From positions 150,283 to 214,282 of the forward strand of contig NZ_LGYE01000006.1 of assembly GCF_001262495.1 (NCBI RefSeq): a DNA stretch of 64,000 bases, read 5' to 3'. Shown in pieces: positions 34,175 to 42,641 of this stretch. A program made the translations under genes and the position numbers. This stretch comes from Microbacterium sp. GCS4. GTDB taxonomy: Bacteria > Actinomycetota > Actinomycetes > Actinomycetales > Microbacteriaceae. The notes below the pieces were generated by a model. The model did not search any database. It was not told the DNA's origin and saw nothing but the letters and a program-made list of their open reading frames with translations. The first letter of the stretch is position 1. Each line of letters starts with the position of its first letter.

Positions 34175-34768
34175 TCAGAGCATCCGCTCCCCCAGCACCG
34201 TGTCGACGAGTCCGTAGTCGAGAGCCGCGGATGCCGTGAACACGCGATCCCGGTCGGTGTCGGCGCGCAGCTCCTCGACCGTGCGCCCGCTGTGCCTCGC
34301 GAGGATCGACTCCATGTCGGAACGCACCCGCACGACCTCGTCGGCCGCGAGGATCAGGTCGGGGATCGCCCCGCGCGACTGGCCGGCCGGCTGATGCAGC
34401 ACGATCCGTGCATGCGTCAGAGCCGAGCGCTGACCGGACGCCCCGGCCGCGACCAGCAGAGCCGCGGGGCCGATCGCCTGCCCCACGCACGTCGTCGCGA
34501 TCTCCGGACGCACGTGCTGCATGGTGTCGTAGATCGCGAGAGCCGCACCCGGATCGCCGCCCTCGCTGTTGACGTACAGCTGCACGGGCGACTCAGGGGC
34601 ATCGGCGTCGAGGTGCAGCAGCTGTGCGATCAGCGCGTTCGCGACCCCGGCGTCGATGCCGGTGCCGAGGTATATCACGCGCTCCGCGAGCAGGTGCGAG
34701 TACACGTCCATGACCCGCTCCCCGCGCGGATGCTGCGCGATCACGTTCGGGATCGTGTAGCTGCTCAT
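34175..34768 (-). CDS. ClpP-like subunit lacking the catalytic serine
   Basis: 197 residues of ClpP fold: YLGTGIDAGVANALIAQLLHL near residue 33, LYVNSEGGDPGAALAIYDTM near 67, then CVGQAIGPAALLVAAG near 95. In active ClpP the last motif is G-Q-A-A-S-[MA]-[GA]-A, with Ser as nucleophile; here that position is Gly. The catalytic-site His (IVLHQP) and Asp (DRDRVF) remain. It overlaps the upstream clpP by ATGA. It probably forms mixed rings as an inactive, ClpR-like subunit. Confidence 0.85.
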   Translation of the reverse strand: MSSYTIPNVIAQHPRGERVMDVYSHLLAERVIYLGTGIDAGVANALIAQLLHLDADAPESPVQLYVNSEGGDPGAALAIYDTMQHVRPEIATTCVGQAIGPAALLVAAGASGQRSALTHARIVLHQPAGQSRGAIPDLILAADEVVRVRSDMESILARHSGRTVEELRADTDRDRVFTASAALDYGLVDTVLGERML

Positions 34769-35379
34769 GACCCGACCCCCAGTCCGACCCGCGACCGTCG
34801 CTTGGGCATGAGGTCGACGACCCCGTCGACGATGTCGTCGATGAATCCGTACTCCTGAGCCTGAACCGCGGTGTACCAGCGGTCGTGCAGCGAGTCCTCG
34901 AAGATGCGCTCGCGCGGTTGGCCGGTGTCGTGGGCGATGAGTCCGAGCACGGTGTCGCGCATGTGCCGGAGGTCGTCGGCCTGCGTCTCGATCTCGACCG
35001 CGGAGCCCCCGATGCCCGCGGACCCCTGATGCATGAGGATGCGCGCGTGCGGGAGCGCCCTCCGCTTGCCCCGCGCGCCGGCCGACAGCAGGAACTGCCC
35101 GGCGCTGCATGCGAGTCCGAGCGCGAGGGTCGACACGTCGTTGGGCACGAGGGTCATGAGGTCGCGGATCGCGAGCATGGCGGGCACCGAGCCGCCCGGC
35201 GAGTGGATCCACAGCGAGATGTCGGTGGTCGGGTCCTCGGCCGACAGTGTCAGCAGCTGCGTCATGAGCAGCGTGCCGTTGTCGTCGTCGAGGGCGCCGT
35301 CGAGCACGAGCACGCGCTCGTGGAACAGCGCGCGCCGGGCCTCGGGCCCGAACTGCGGAATGGGGTTGTCTTCGCTCAT
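34765..35379 (-). CDS. clpP: ATP-dependent Clp protease proteolytic subunit
   Basis: 204 residues. Catalytic Ser is in LGLACSAGQFLLSAG (near residue 100), His in RILMHQGSAG (near 125) and Asp in LHDRWYTA (near 175), so the triad is complete. The N-terminal loop is acidic and short. ATG 35379 starts the two-gene operon with the Ser-less paralogue. No clpX or trigger factor gene is adjacent, unlike the main clpP1P2 locus of actinobacteria, so this is probably an additional pair. Confidence 0.9.
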   Translation of the reverse strand: MSEDNPIPQFGPEARRALFHERVLVLDGALDDDNGTLLMTQLLTLSAEDPTTDISLWIHSPGGSVPAMLAIRDLMTLVPNDVSTLALGLACSAGQFLLSAGARGKRRALPHARILMHQGSAGIGGSAVEIETQADDLRHMRDTVLGLIAHDTGQPRERIFEDSLHDRWYTAVQAQEYGFIDDIVDGVVDLMPKRRSRVGLGVGS

Positions 35380-35502
35380 GGCCCCAGCATCCGCCGCCGT
35401 CGCGGAATGCGGGCGGGAATCCGCCGGGGGCGGATCCGCCCAGGGCAGAGCCGTCTCATTCCGCACCCGCACCGCACGCGCGTCGCGGGGGTCGCACGTT
35501 CC

Positions 35503-35569
35503 GCAGGAGATCTCTCGACCCGCAGGATCGGTCGCCGCATCCGCTCCTGCAGATCGTGCGATCTCCTGC
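35503..35569. repeat. 67-base palindromic repeat, copy 1
   Basis: GCAGGAGATC (35503-35512) is the exact complement of GATCTCCTGC (35560-35569). The intervening 47 bases are also largely palindromic (GCAGGATC, CTCCTGCAGATC). The sequence recurs with about 83 % identity at 37911-37977, with identical arm spacing. It is intergenic, between divergent clpP and thioesterase genes. Confidence 0.8.
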
Positions 35570-35649
35570 AGTATGAGGACCGGAGGGATGCCGCGATCCT
35601 TCTCGTGCGCGTAACATCGCCGACTCACGGCGGACGTAGCCTCGACCGC

Positions 35650-36123
35650 ATGACGCATCAGCAGGTACCCGAATGGCAGTGGTCGGAGGACGGCATCAAC
35701 TTCCGGACTCGCAAGTGGGTGCGCCCCGAGGACCTCAACGCGAACGGCTCACTGTTCGGTGGCAGCCTCCTGAAGTGGATCGACGAGGAGGCGGCGATCT
35801 ACGCGATCGTGCAGCTCGGCAACTACCGTGCGGTGACCAAGCACATCTCCGAGATCACCTTCGAGGCCTCGGCTGTGCAGGGCGACCTCGTCGAGCTGGG
35901 ACTCCAGGCCACCCACTTCGGCGTCACCTCGCTCACGATGCGGGCTGTGGCGCGGAACATGATCACGCGCAAGCGCATCCTCACGATCGAGAAGATCGTG
36001 TTCGTGAGCCTCGGCGAGGACGGCCGCCCCACGCCCCACGGCTACCGCGACATCACCTACAACCGCGACCGCATGCCCACCGAGCGGCTCGTCACGGGGA
36101 CCGTCGCGCTGCCGAAGCTCTGA
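35650..36123 (+). CDS. Acyl-CoA thioesterase (hotdog fold)
   Basis: 157 residues, single hotdog domain of the YciA/BACH type hydrolysing acyl-CoA to acid and CoA. The motif NANGSLFGGSLLKWIDEEAA (residues 30-50) carries the catalytic Asn/Asp region and AVTKHISEITFEASAVQGDLV the dimer strand. TAGCCT ends seven bases before ATG 35650, so it is probably leaderless. Its last 67 bases overlap the convergent PLP-enzyme gene. Confidence 0.88.
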   Translation: MTHQQVPEWQWSEDGINFRTRKWVRPEDLNANGSLFGGSLLKWIDEEAAIYAIVQLGNYRAVTKHISEITFEASAVQGDLVELGLQATHFGVTSLTMRAVARNMITRKRILTIEKIVFVSLGEDGRPTPHGYRDITYNRDRMPTERLVTGTVALPKL

Positions 36124-37316
36124 TCCTCCCCCTGCACGCCGCGAGCGATCGCCGCGAATCCCTCCGCGAGGTCGGCGATGAGGTCGTCGACGTGCTCGAG
36201 GCCGATCGAGAGCCGCAGCACGTCGGCATCCGGCCGCGCCTCCGCCGGCACCGGCCGATGCGTGAGGGCGGCAGGATGCTGGATGAGGGAGTCCACCCCG
36301 CCGAGCGAGACGGCGTGCGTGAAGAGCGTCGTCGCCGACGTCACCGCGGATGCCGCGGCGTAGCCGCCCCGCATCCGGAGGGCGATCATCGCGCCCGTGC
36401 CGCGCATCTGCCGCCGAAGGATGCCCTCGGGGTCTCCGTCCAGGCCCGGGTAGAACACCTCGGCGACCTCGGGGCGGTCGATGAGCCACTGCACGATGGC
36501 CCGCGCACTCTCCTGCTGCGCGCGCATCCGCACCGGCAGGGTGGTGAGGCCGCGGTGCAGCAGGTACGCCCCGAGCGGGTGCAGGAGCCCTCCGGTCACC
36601 GCCCGCCCCCGCCGCAGCGCCTCGGCCGTGCGCTCGTCGCACGCCACCGCACCCGCGATCACGTCGCCGTGACCGCCGAGGTACTTCGTGGCGCTGTGCA
36701 GCGACATCGCGGCACCGAGGTCGATGGGGTTCTGCAGCACCGGCGTCGCGAAGGTGTTGTCGACCACGACCGGCACCTCCCCCGCCTGAGCGACGATCGC
36801 CGCGATGTCGGCGATCTCGAGTGTGGGGTTCGCGGGCGTCTCGACGACGATCAGGCCCGTGTCGGCGCGGAGCGCGGAGGCGACCTCGTGCGGCGCGCAG
36901 TAGGTGGTGTCGACGCCGAGCAGGCCTGAGCCGAGCAGGTGGTCGGTGCCGCCGTACAGCGGGCGCACCGCGACGACGTGGTGTTTTCCGGCCGCGGGGC
37001 CGTGCGCGAGGATCACGGCCGTCATGGCCGCCATGCCGGACGAGAACGCGACGGTGGCCTCGGTGTGCTCGAGTTCGGCGAGCGCCTCCTCGAATCGCGC
37101 GACCGTGGGGTTCCAGAGCCTCGCGTAGACCATGCTGCCGTCGGCGGGCGGGCGACCGCCGGTGGCCATCGCCTCGTAGGAATCGCCACCCCGTTCGATG
37201 TCGGGCAGCGGATTCGTGGTCGACAGGTCGATCGGCAGGGCATGCACGCCGAGCGCGCTCAGCTCGGATCGTCCGCCGTGCACGGCCAGGGTGTCGGGAT
37301 GCAGCGCTGCAGTCAT
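36057..37316 (-). CDS. Cys/Met metabolism PLP-dependent enzyme (gamma-synthase/lyase family)
   Basis: 419 residues of the cystathionine gamma-synthase/methionine gamma-lyase family. Motifs are YARLWNPTVARFEEALAELE near residue 64, FSSGMAAMTAV near 91, VVETPANPTLEI near 158 and the PLP-lysine site HSATKYLGGHGDVIAG near 208. It may make or break thioether amino acids. ATG 37316 has GGTGGAGGG before it. It is divergent from an Lrp-type regulator with a palindromic operator between them, so it is the likely target. The C-terminal end overlaps the thioesterase gene. Confidence 0.88.
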   Translation of the reverse strand: MTAALHPDTLAVHGGRSELSALGVHALPIDLSTTNPLPDIERGGDSYEAMATGGRPPADGSMVYARLWNPTVARFEEALAELEHTEATVAFSSGMAAMTAVILAHGPAAGKHHVVAVRPLYGGTDHLLGSGLLGVDTTYCAPHEVASALRADTGLIVVETPANPTLEIADIAAIVAQAGEVPVVVDNTFATPVLQNPIDLGAAMSLHSATKYLGGHGDVIAGAVACDERTAEALRRGRAVTGGLLHPLGAYLLHRGLTTLPVRMRAQQESARAIVQWLIDRPEVAEVFYPGLDGDPEGILRRQMRGTGAMIALRMRGGYAAASAVTSATTLFTHAVSLGGVDSLIQHPAALTHRPVPAEARPDADVLRLSIGLEHVDDLIADLAEGFAAIARGVQGEDQSFGSATVPVTSRSVGMRSRL

Positions 37317-37381
37317 CCCTCCACCTTGCCGAGAATGCGGTGTTCGCGTTGGTTTTCGACAGCATCTGCTCTTTCAGGGCA

Positions 37382-37407
37382 TGATCTCGCTATTCTGAAC
37401 GAGATCA
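37382..37407. promoter_or_regulatory. Lrp/AsnC operator candidate
   Basis: TGATCTCG (37382-37389) and CGAGATCA (37400-37407) are exact complements around ten AT-rich bases. The site lies in the 112-base gap between the divergent PLP-enzyme and Lrp genes, just before the Lrp ribosome-binding site, consistent with autoregulation. Confidence 0.65.
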
Positions 37408-37428
37408 CGGTTCCCGGAGGTGTCGGAC

Positions 37429-37893
37429 TTGGCCAAAGCGCAACTTGATGAGCTCGACCTCGAGATCCTCGCTGCCCTCACGCGCGACGCGACCGTCACG
37501 AACAAGGCGCTCGCGCGCCGGTTGGGGCTCGCGGAGTCCACCTGCGCGCATCGCGTGCGTGCGCTGCGCGATCGCGGGGTGATCCGCGACACCCGCATCC
37601 GCATCGACGGCGCCGCCCTGGGCCTGCCGCTGCAGGCGATCATCAAGGTGCGACTGGCGAATCACACCGGACCGAAGGTCACGGCGCTGTTCGACGCTCT
37701 CGCCGGCATCCCCCGCGTGCTGCAGGTGTTCCACGTCGCGGGGGTCGACGACTTCCTCGTGCACGTCGCGGTCCCCGACGCCACCGCGCTGCGCGACATC
37801 GTGCTCGAGCACATCACGATCCACCCGGTCGTGCGGGCCACCGAGACCCAGCTCGTGTTCGAGCTGCGCGACGGACGCGGGGTGCTCGACTGA
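37429..37893 (+). CDS. Lrp/AsnC-family regulator
   Basis: About 154 residues: an N-terminal HTH (LDELDLEILAALTRDATVTN, then LARRLGLAESTCAHRVRALRDRG) and a C-terminal RAM domain with the effector loop VFHVAGVDDFLVHVAVPD. GTG 37420 lies inside the GGAGG that precedes it, so TTG 37429, eight bases after GGAGG (37416-37420), is the better start. It is divergent from the Cys/Met PLP enzyme and probably controls it in response to an amino acid. Confidence 0.88.
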   Translation: MAKAQLDELDLEILAALTRDATVTNKALARRLGLAESTCAHRVRALRDRGVIRDTRIRIDGAALGLPLQAIIKVRLANHTGPKVTALFDALAGIPRVLQVFHVAGVDDFLVHVAVPDATALRDIVLEHITIHPVVRATETQLVFELRDGRGVLD

Positions 37894-37910
37894 GGAGTCG
37901 GCACCGGATC

Positions 37911-37977
37911 GCAGGGGATCTCTCGATGTGCAGGATCGGAAGCGGTATCCGCTCCTGCGGATCCTGCGATCTCCTGC
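37911..37977. repeat. 67-base palindromic repeat, copy 2
   Basis: Arms GCAGGGGATC (37911-37920) and GATCTCCTGC (37968-37977) pair with one mismatch, with the same 57-base offset as copy 1 at 35503. The core GGATCTCTCGA and ATCCGCTCCTGC are shared. It lies just after the Lrp gene. Confidence 0.8.
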
Positions 37978-37995
37978 GGATGGTGTGATCTCGCG

Positions 37996-38406
37996 TCAGC
38001 GCGCGAGCGCCGGGATGGTCCCCGTGGCGGGCGAGCCCGTCGTGGTGGAGGCCGTCGTCGTGACGGGCGCCGCCGCGATCACCGCGGCCCTGCGCTCGCG
38101 CGCGGCCGCCCGCGCAGGCTCCCCCGCGTTCACGATGCCGCGCACCACGACGCCGATCACCAGCAGCCCCACCAGCAGGGCCACCGACACGAACAGCGGA
38201 GTCCACTGGTTCGCGAACGACGCGGTCAGGCTCAGCACCGCGGCGGGGATCCAGATCCCGACGGCCCCTCCGGCCAGGCCTCCGGCCCCTCGCACGATCG
38301 CGATCGCCGCGACCAGGGCGCACAGCCCCGCCAGCACGGCCCCGACGATCCCCAGCGGCACCAGTACCGATGCCAGTTCGTTCGCGACTCTCGATGATGT
38401 CATCAT
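37996..38406 (-). CDS. Small membrane protein
   Basis: 136 residues with three or four hydrophobic helices between residues 12 and 92 and an Ala/Thr/Ser-rich polar tail of about 40 residues. ATG 38406 (or the adjacent ATG 38403) follows GGGGGGTCGA. No family recognised. It is monocistronic between Lrp and the MATE gene. Confidence 0.7.
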   Translation of the reverse strand: MMTSSRVANELASVLVPLGIVGAVLAGLCALVAAIAIVRGAGGLAGGAVGIWIPAAVLSLTASFANQWTPLFVSVALLVGLLVIGVVVRGIVNAGEPARAAARERRAAVIAAAPVTTTASTTTGSPATGTIPALAR

Positions 38407-38509
38407 TCGACCCCCCGGTCAGCGGACCCTCCGCACTACCAAGAGTACGAAGGAGGCCTGCTCCCGGCATCCATCTGCAGGATGATGTTGCGCAATCTTG
38501 ACTGGCCGT

Positions 38510-39988
38510 TCAACGTCGCTTCAGCCAGGCGAGACGCGAGCCGCGCACGATGCGCACGGGCTGCGTCAGGACCGCGTCGACGACCATGGACCCGTCGGTC
38601 GGCCCGACGATCGCGATCGCCGAGGTCTCGGTCGCCTCCACGGGATCGACCTTCATGCGCGCGAGGTCGCGGTGCGCCCTGACGTAGGCGGGCACGAGCA
38701 GCACGATCGCCCCGAGCCACGCCAGCGGATTGCTGAGCGCGACGCCGTCGAACCCGATCATCGCGCCGAGGACGACGGCCGCTCCGACGCGCATCACGAG
38801 CTCGATCACGCCGGTGACCGTGGGCACGAGCGTGTGCCCGAGGCCCTGCAGCGCACCGCGCAGCACGAACAGGATGCCGAGCGCCCAGTACCCGCATCCG
38901 TTGATCACGAGCATGCGGTGCGCGAGGTCGACGACGTCGTCGGCCGCGGTGCCGTGGCCGACGAAGAGACGCACGAGCGGAGCGCCGAGAGCGATGATGA
39001 TCACGCCGAGCAGCAGACCGGCGCCGGTCGCCATCCAGGTGCCCTCGATCACCCCGCGACGGATGCGGTCGGGGCGGCGTCCGCCGAGGTTCTGAGCGGC
39101 GTACATCGACGCCGCAAGGCCCAGCGACGAGAGGAACGCCACGGCGAGGCCGTCGACGCGCGAGGCGGTCGTGTACGCGGCGACCGCGTCGGACCCGAGC
39201 GTGTTCAGAGCGACCTGCACCGTGAGGGTGCCGATCGCGATGATCGACGCCTGGAAGCCCATCGGCAGTCCGAGACGGAGGTGCTCGCGGACGTCCTCAC
39301 GCGTCACCCGCCAGTCGATGCGACGCAGGTGCAGCATCGGCAGACGGCGACGCACGAACTCGAGGCACAGCGCCACGGAGACGGCCTGCGCCACGACGGT
39401 CGCGAGCGCGGCGCCGCCGACACCCCAGGCGAGCGGACCGACCATGAGGACGACGAGACCGACGTTGAGGACGCACGAGACCGTGAGGAACACGAGCGGG
39501 GTGCGGGAGTCGCCGATCGCGCGGATGATCGCCGAGAGGTAGTTGAAGAACATCGTCGCGCTCGCGCCGAGAAAGCTGATCTGCGTGAAGGTGGTCGCCT
39601 CGGCCAGGAGCTCGGGCGGTGTCTGCAGCAGCTCGAGGACCGGCCGTGAGATCAGGGGAGCGACGATCGTGAGGACCACGCTCGTGACGCCCGTGAGCAG
39701 CACGCCGGTCGCGACCGAGCGGCGCACGGCCGCGGCATCCCCGGCGCCGAACGCCTGGGCGATCGGGATCGCGAAGCCGCTCGTGAGACCCCAGGCGAAG
39801 CCGATGAGGAGGAACAGCAGGCTGCCGGTGGCGCCGACGGCCGCGAGGGACTCGACTCCGAGGTGACGTCCGACGACGACGGCGTCGGCGAACTGGTACA
39901 TCTGCTGCACGACGTTGCCGATGAGCAGAGGGATCGAGAAGGCGAGGATGACGCGCCACGGGCGGCCCGTGGTGAGAGAGGTGGCCAT
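38510..39988 (-). CDS. MATE-family efflux transporter
   Basis: 492 residues, twelve helices in two bundles. MATE landmarks include IPLLIGNVVQQMYQFADAVVVGRHLG in helix 1, LGASATMFFNYLSAIIRAIGDSRTP near residue 135 and GLPMGFQASIIAIG at the start of the second half. It exports cationic or amphipathic compounds by H+ or Na+ exchange. ATG 39988 is preferred. An upstream TTG at 40036 would precede the likely transcription start (TAGGCT read leftward at 40041-40036). Confidence 0.88.
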   Translation of the reverse strand: MATSLTTGRPWRVILAFSIPLLIGNVVQQMYQFADAVVVGRHLGVESLAAVGATGSLLFLLIGFAWGLTSGFAIPIAQAFGAGDAAAVRRSVATGVLLTGVTSVVLTIVAPLISRPVLELLQTPPELLAEATTFTQISFLGASATMFFNYLSAIIRAIGDSRTPLVFLTVSCVLNVGLVVLMVGPLAWGVGGAALATVVAQAVSVALCLEFVRRRLPMLHLRRIDWRVTREDVREHLRLGLPMGFQASIIAIGTLTVQVALNTLGSDAVAAYTTASRVDGLAVAFLSSLGLAASMYAAQNLGGRRPDRIRRGVIEGTWMATGAGLLLGVIIIALGAPLVRLFVGHGTAADDVVDLAHRMLVINGCGYWALGILFVLRGALQGLGHTLVPTVTGVIELVMRVGAAVVLGAMIGFDGVALSNPLAWLGAIVLLVPAYVRAHRDLARMKVDPVEATETSAIAIVGPTDGSMVVDAVLTQPVRIVRGSRLAWLKRR

Positions 39989-40092
39989 GGGAGAAGCGAC
40001 TCGCAGAACTGGGGGGGCGGATCGGGGGTGCAACAAGCCTATCGAAACGATTCGGGGCGGCGGGAGAGCGAATCGCGATTACGGTCTATGGG

Positions 40093-41544
40093 ATGAGCAC
40101 CGCCAAGACACCAGCATCCGACACCGCGGTCGGCGACGAGCAGCACCTGAAACGGGCCCTCAGCAACCGGCACATCCAACTGCTCGCGATCGGCGGAGCC
40201 ATCGGCACAGGGCTCTTCATGGGCAGCGGCAAGACCCTCTCGGTCGCAGGCCCCTCGGTCATCTTCGTCTACATGATCATCGGGTTCATGCTGTTCTTCG
40301 TCATGCGGGCGATGGGCGAGCTGCTGCTGTCGAACCTCAAGTACAAGTCGTTCAGCGACTTCGCGAGCGATCTGCTCGGCCCGTGGGCCGGATTCTTCAC
40401 CGGATGGACCTACTGGTTCTGCTGGGTCGTCACAGGAGTCGCCGATGTGATCGCGATCGCCGGGTACACGGATGCGCTGTTCCCCGGCATCCCGCTGTGG
40501 ATCCCCGGCGTGCTCGTGGTCGTGATCCTGCTCGCGCTCAACCTCCCCACCGTCGCCGCGTTCGGCGAGATGGAGTTCTGGTTCGCGCTCATCAAGATCG
40601 TCGCGATCGTGGCGCTCATCGTCACAGGGCTCGTCATGATCTTCACGGGCTTCCAGCACGAGGCCGGCACCGCGAGCTTCGCGAACCTGTGGGAGCACGG
40701 CGGCATGTTCCCGCACGGTTTCCTCGGCTTCGTCGCCGGATTCCAGATCGCCGTGTTCGCGTTCGTCGGCGTCGAGCTCGTCGGCACCGCCGCCGCCGAG
40801 ACCAAGGATCCGGAGAAGAACCTCCCCAAGGCGATCAACGCCATCCCCATCCGCATCCTGCTGTTCTACGTGGGCGCGCTCGTGATCCTCATGGCCGTCA
40901 CGCCGTGGACCGAGTACGTCGCGAACGAGAGCCCCTTCATCGCGATGTTCGCGCTCGCCGGACTCGGCATCGCCGCGACCGTCGTGAACCTCGTGGTGCT
41001 GACCTCGGCCATGTCGAGCGCGAACTCGGGCATCTACTCGACCTCGCGCATGGTGTTCGGCCTCGCGCAGGACGGCGACGCCCCTCGGGTGTTCGGACGG
41101 CTCTCGCGGCGACGCGTGCCGCAGAACGCCCTGTTCCTCTCCTGCATCCTGCTGCTCTCGGGCGTCGTGCTGCTGTACGCGGGCGAGGACATCGGCACCG
41201 CGTTCTCGATGGTCACGACCGTGTCGGCGGTGTGCTTCATGTTCGTGTGGACGATCTTCCTGTGCAGCTACCTCGTCTACCGCCGCCAGCACCCCGAGAA
41301 GGTCGCGGCGTCGTCGTTCCGGATGCCGGGCGGGCGGGTCATGGTGTTCGTGGTGCTCGCGTTCTTCGTGTTCATCCTCTGGGCGCTGACCACGCAGCCC
41401 GACACGCTGACCGCGCTGGCCGTGACGCCGATCTGGTTCGCGCTGCTGCTCGTGTCCTGGCTGTTCGTGCGGAAGTCGCAGAACCACCTGACGCGGCACG
41501 CGGCGCACATCGCATACCTGCGCAGCGACGACCCCGCGTCATAA
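40093..41544 (+). CDS. cycA: D-serine/D-alanine/glycine transporter (APC family, CycA-like)
   Basis: 483 residues, twelve helices. The sequence follows E. coli CycA over its whole length, including LSNRHIQLLAIGGAIGTGLF, the YKSFSDFASDLLGPWAGFF region, GWTYWFCWVVTG, AAETKDPEKNLPKAIN and LVVLTSAMSSANSGIYSTSR. It would import glycine, D-alanine and D-serine with protons. The start region lacks a clear ribosome-binding site. Its TAA lies beside the first arm of a terminator. Confidence 0.92.
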   Translation: MSTAKTPASDTAVGDEQHLKRALSNRHIQLLAIGGAIGTGLFMGSGKTLSVAGPSVIFVYMIIGFMLFFVMRAMGELLLSNLKYKSFSDFASDLLGPWAGFFTGWTYWFCWVVTGVADVIAIAGYTDALFPGIPLWIPGVLVVVILLALNLPTVAAFGEMEFWFALIKIVAIVALIVTGLVMIFTGFQHEAGTASFANLWEHGGMFPHGFLGFVAGFQIAVFAFVGVELVGTAAAETKDPEKNLPKAINAIPIRILLFYVGALVILMAVTPWTEYVANESPFIAMFALAGLGIAATVVNLVVLTSAMSSANSGIYSTSRMVFGLAQDGDAPRVFGRLSRRRVPQNALFLSCILLLSGVVLLYAGEDIGTAFSMVTTVSAVCFMFVWTIFLCSYLVYRRQHPEKVAASSFRMPGGRVMVFVVLAFFVFILWALTTQPDTLTALAVTPIWFALLLVSWLFVRKSQNHLTRHAAHIAYLRSDDPAS

Positions 41545-41616
41545 CTCCGGAGATCCGGCCGGATTCGCGGGGATCCGGCCGGTTCCGGGGCACTTCGGCG
41601 CCGGTTCTCCGGAGTT
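41543..41616. terminator. Terminator hairpin after cycA
   Basis: AACTCCGGAGA (41543-41553), beginning inside the stop codon, pairs with TCTCCGGAGTT (41606-41616). Two copies of GATCCGGCCGG lie in the loop, so alternative stems are possible. Confidence 0.6.
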
Positions 41617-41707
41617 GTGACGCAGCTCGGGTTCGGCCGGCCCACAGCAGCGGCCGGATATCCTGGACGCCGCGGTCACGCCGGTGCCGCGAGGGCGAAG
41701 GAGAGCG

Positions 41708-42637
41708 ATGTTCGACAGTCCGCTCTCGGCCTCGGCGTACGAGATCCTCGGCGTCGACCCCGACATCGACCACGTCGAGCTGCGCAAGGCCTACCGGCTG
41801 CGCCTGCGCCAGACGCATCCGGACACGGGCGGTGACGCCGCGGTGTTCATCCAGGTGCAGCGCGCCTGGGAGCTCGTCGGCACACCCGAGCTGCGTGAGG
41901 CGTACGACCGACGGTCGGGCGTGCACCCCGGCATCCCCACGGACTCGACGCAGAGCGGATGGCGGCCGCAGGCCGCACCCCGCACCGACACGAGGCCGCG
42001 TGCCCGGTCGTACGGCCAACCCGGCGGATGGCGACGCGAGCGGTACCTGTCGCTGATCCGCGAATGGGCGGGCTTCGGCGTCGAGGTGCCGGATCCGTAC
42101 GACCCCGCACTGGTGCGCTCGGCGCCGCGCGAGGTGCGACGCCTTCTCGCCGACGCCCTCGCCGAGGAGGCGACCGCCCGCACCGTGAGCGCACTCGGCA
42201 TGGGGTTCACGGTGTGGCACGACGTGGCCGTCACGGCGGACGCCGACGACAAGCTCGACCACGTGATCCTCAGCCCCTCCGGCCTCTACGGCGTGATGTC
42301 GGAGGACTTCGGCGGCGTCGTGGGCTTCCGTCGCGGCGAGATCACCGGCCCGAGCCTCGGCACCAGGGCACCGGTCACCGCGGCGCTGTCGCGGGTGCGC
42401 GCGGTGGCGAAGTCCGCACGCGTGAAGTTCGGCGGCGTGATCATGGTGCTGCCCGACGACGACCTGGCGCAGGCAGTGACGCCGCTCGGCAGCAGTCGCG
42501 GCGTGCCGGTCGTGGTCGTGCGGCGGAGCGCACTGTCGATGGTGCTGCGGCAGGGCGTGCCCGGCGCCCGGGCGATCGGCGGCAACGAGCTGTTCGACGT
42601 CCGCACGCGGCTGCAGCAGACCGTCCGCTTCGTCTGA
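41708..42637 (+). CDS. J-domain protein with NERD-like C-terminal domain
   Basis: 309 residues. Residues 5-65 are a DnaJ domain: SAYEILGVDPDIDHVELRKA, the HPD tripeptide in RQTHPDTGGD, and WELVGTPELREAYD. After a polar linker (75-110), residues 165-300 resemble the NERD nuclease-like fold, with DDKLDHVILSPSGLYGVMSED and later GGVIMVLPDDD. ATG 41708 follows AAGGAGAG. The J domain would recruit DnaK. A substrate or nuclease role for the second half is not proven. Confidence 0.75.
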   Translation: MFDSPLSASAYEILGVDPDIDHVELRKAYRLRLRQTHPDTGGDAAVFIQVQRAWELVGTPELREAYDRRSGVHPGIPTDSTQSGWRPQAAPRTDTRPRARSYGQPGGWRRERYLSLIREWAGFGVEVPDPYDPALVRSAPREVRRLLADALAEEATARTVSALGMGFTVWHDVAVTADADDKLDHVILSPSGLYGVMSEDFGGVVGFRRGEITGPSLGTRAPVTAALSRVRAVAKSARVKFGGVIMVLPDDDLAQAVTPLGSSRGVPVVVVRRSALSMVLRQGVPGARAIGGNELFDVRTRLQQTVRFV

Positions 42638-42641
42638 GCTC

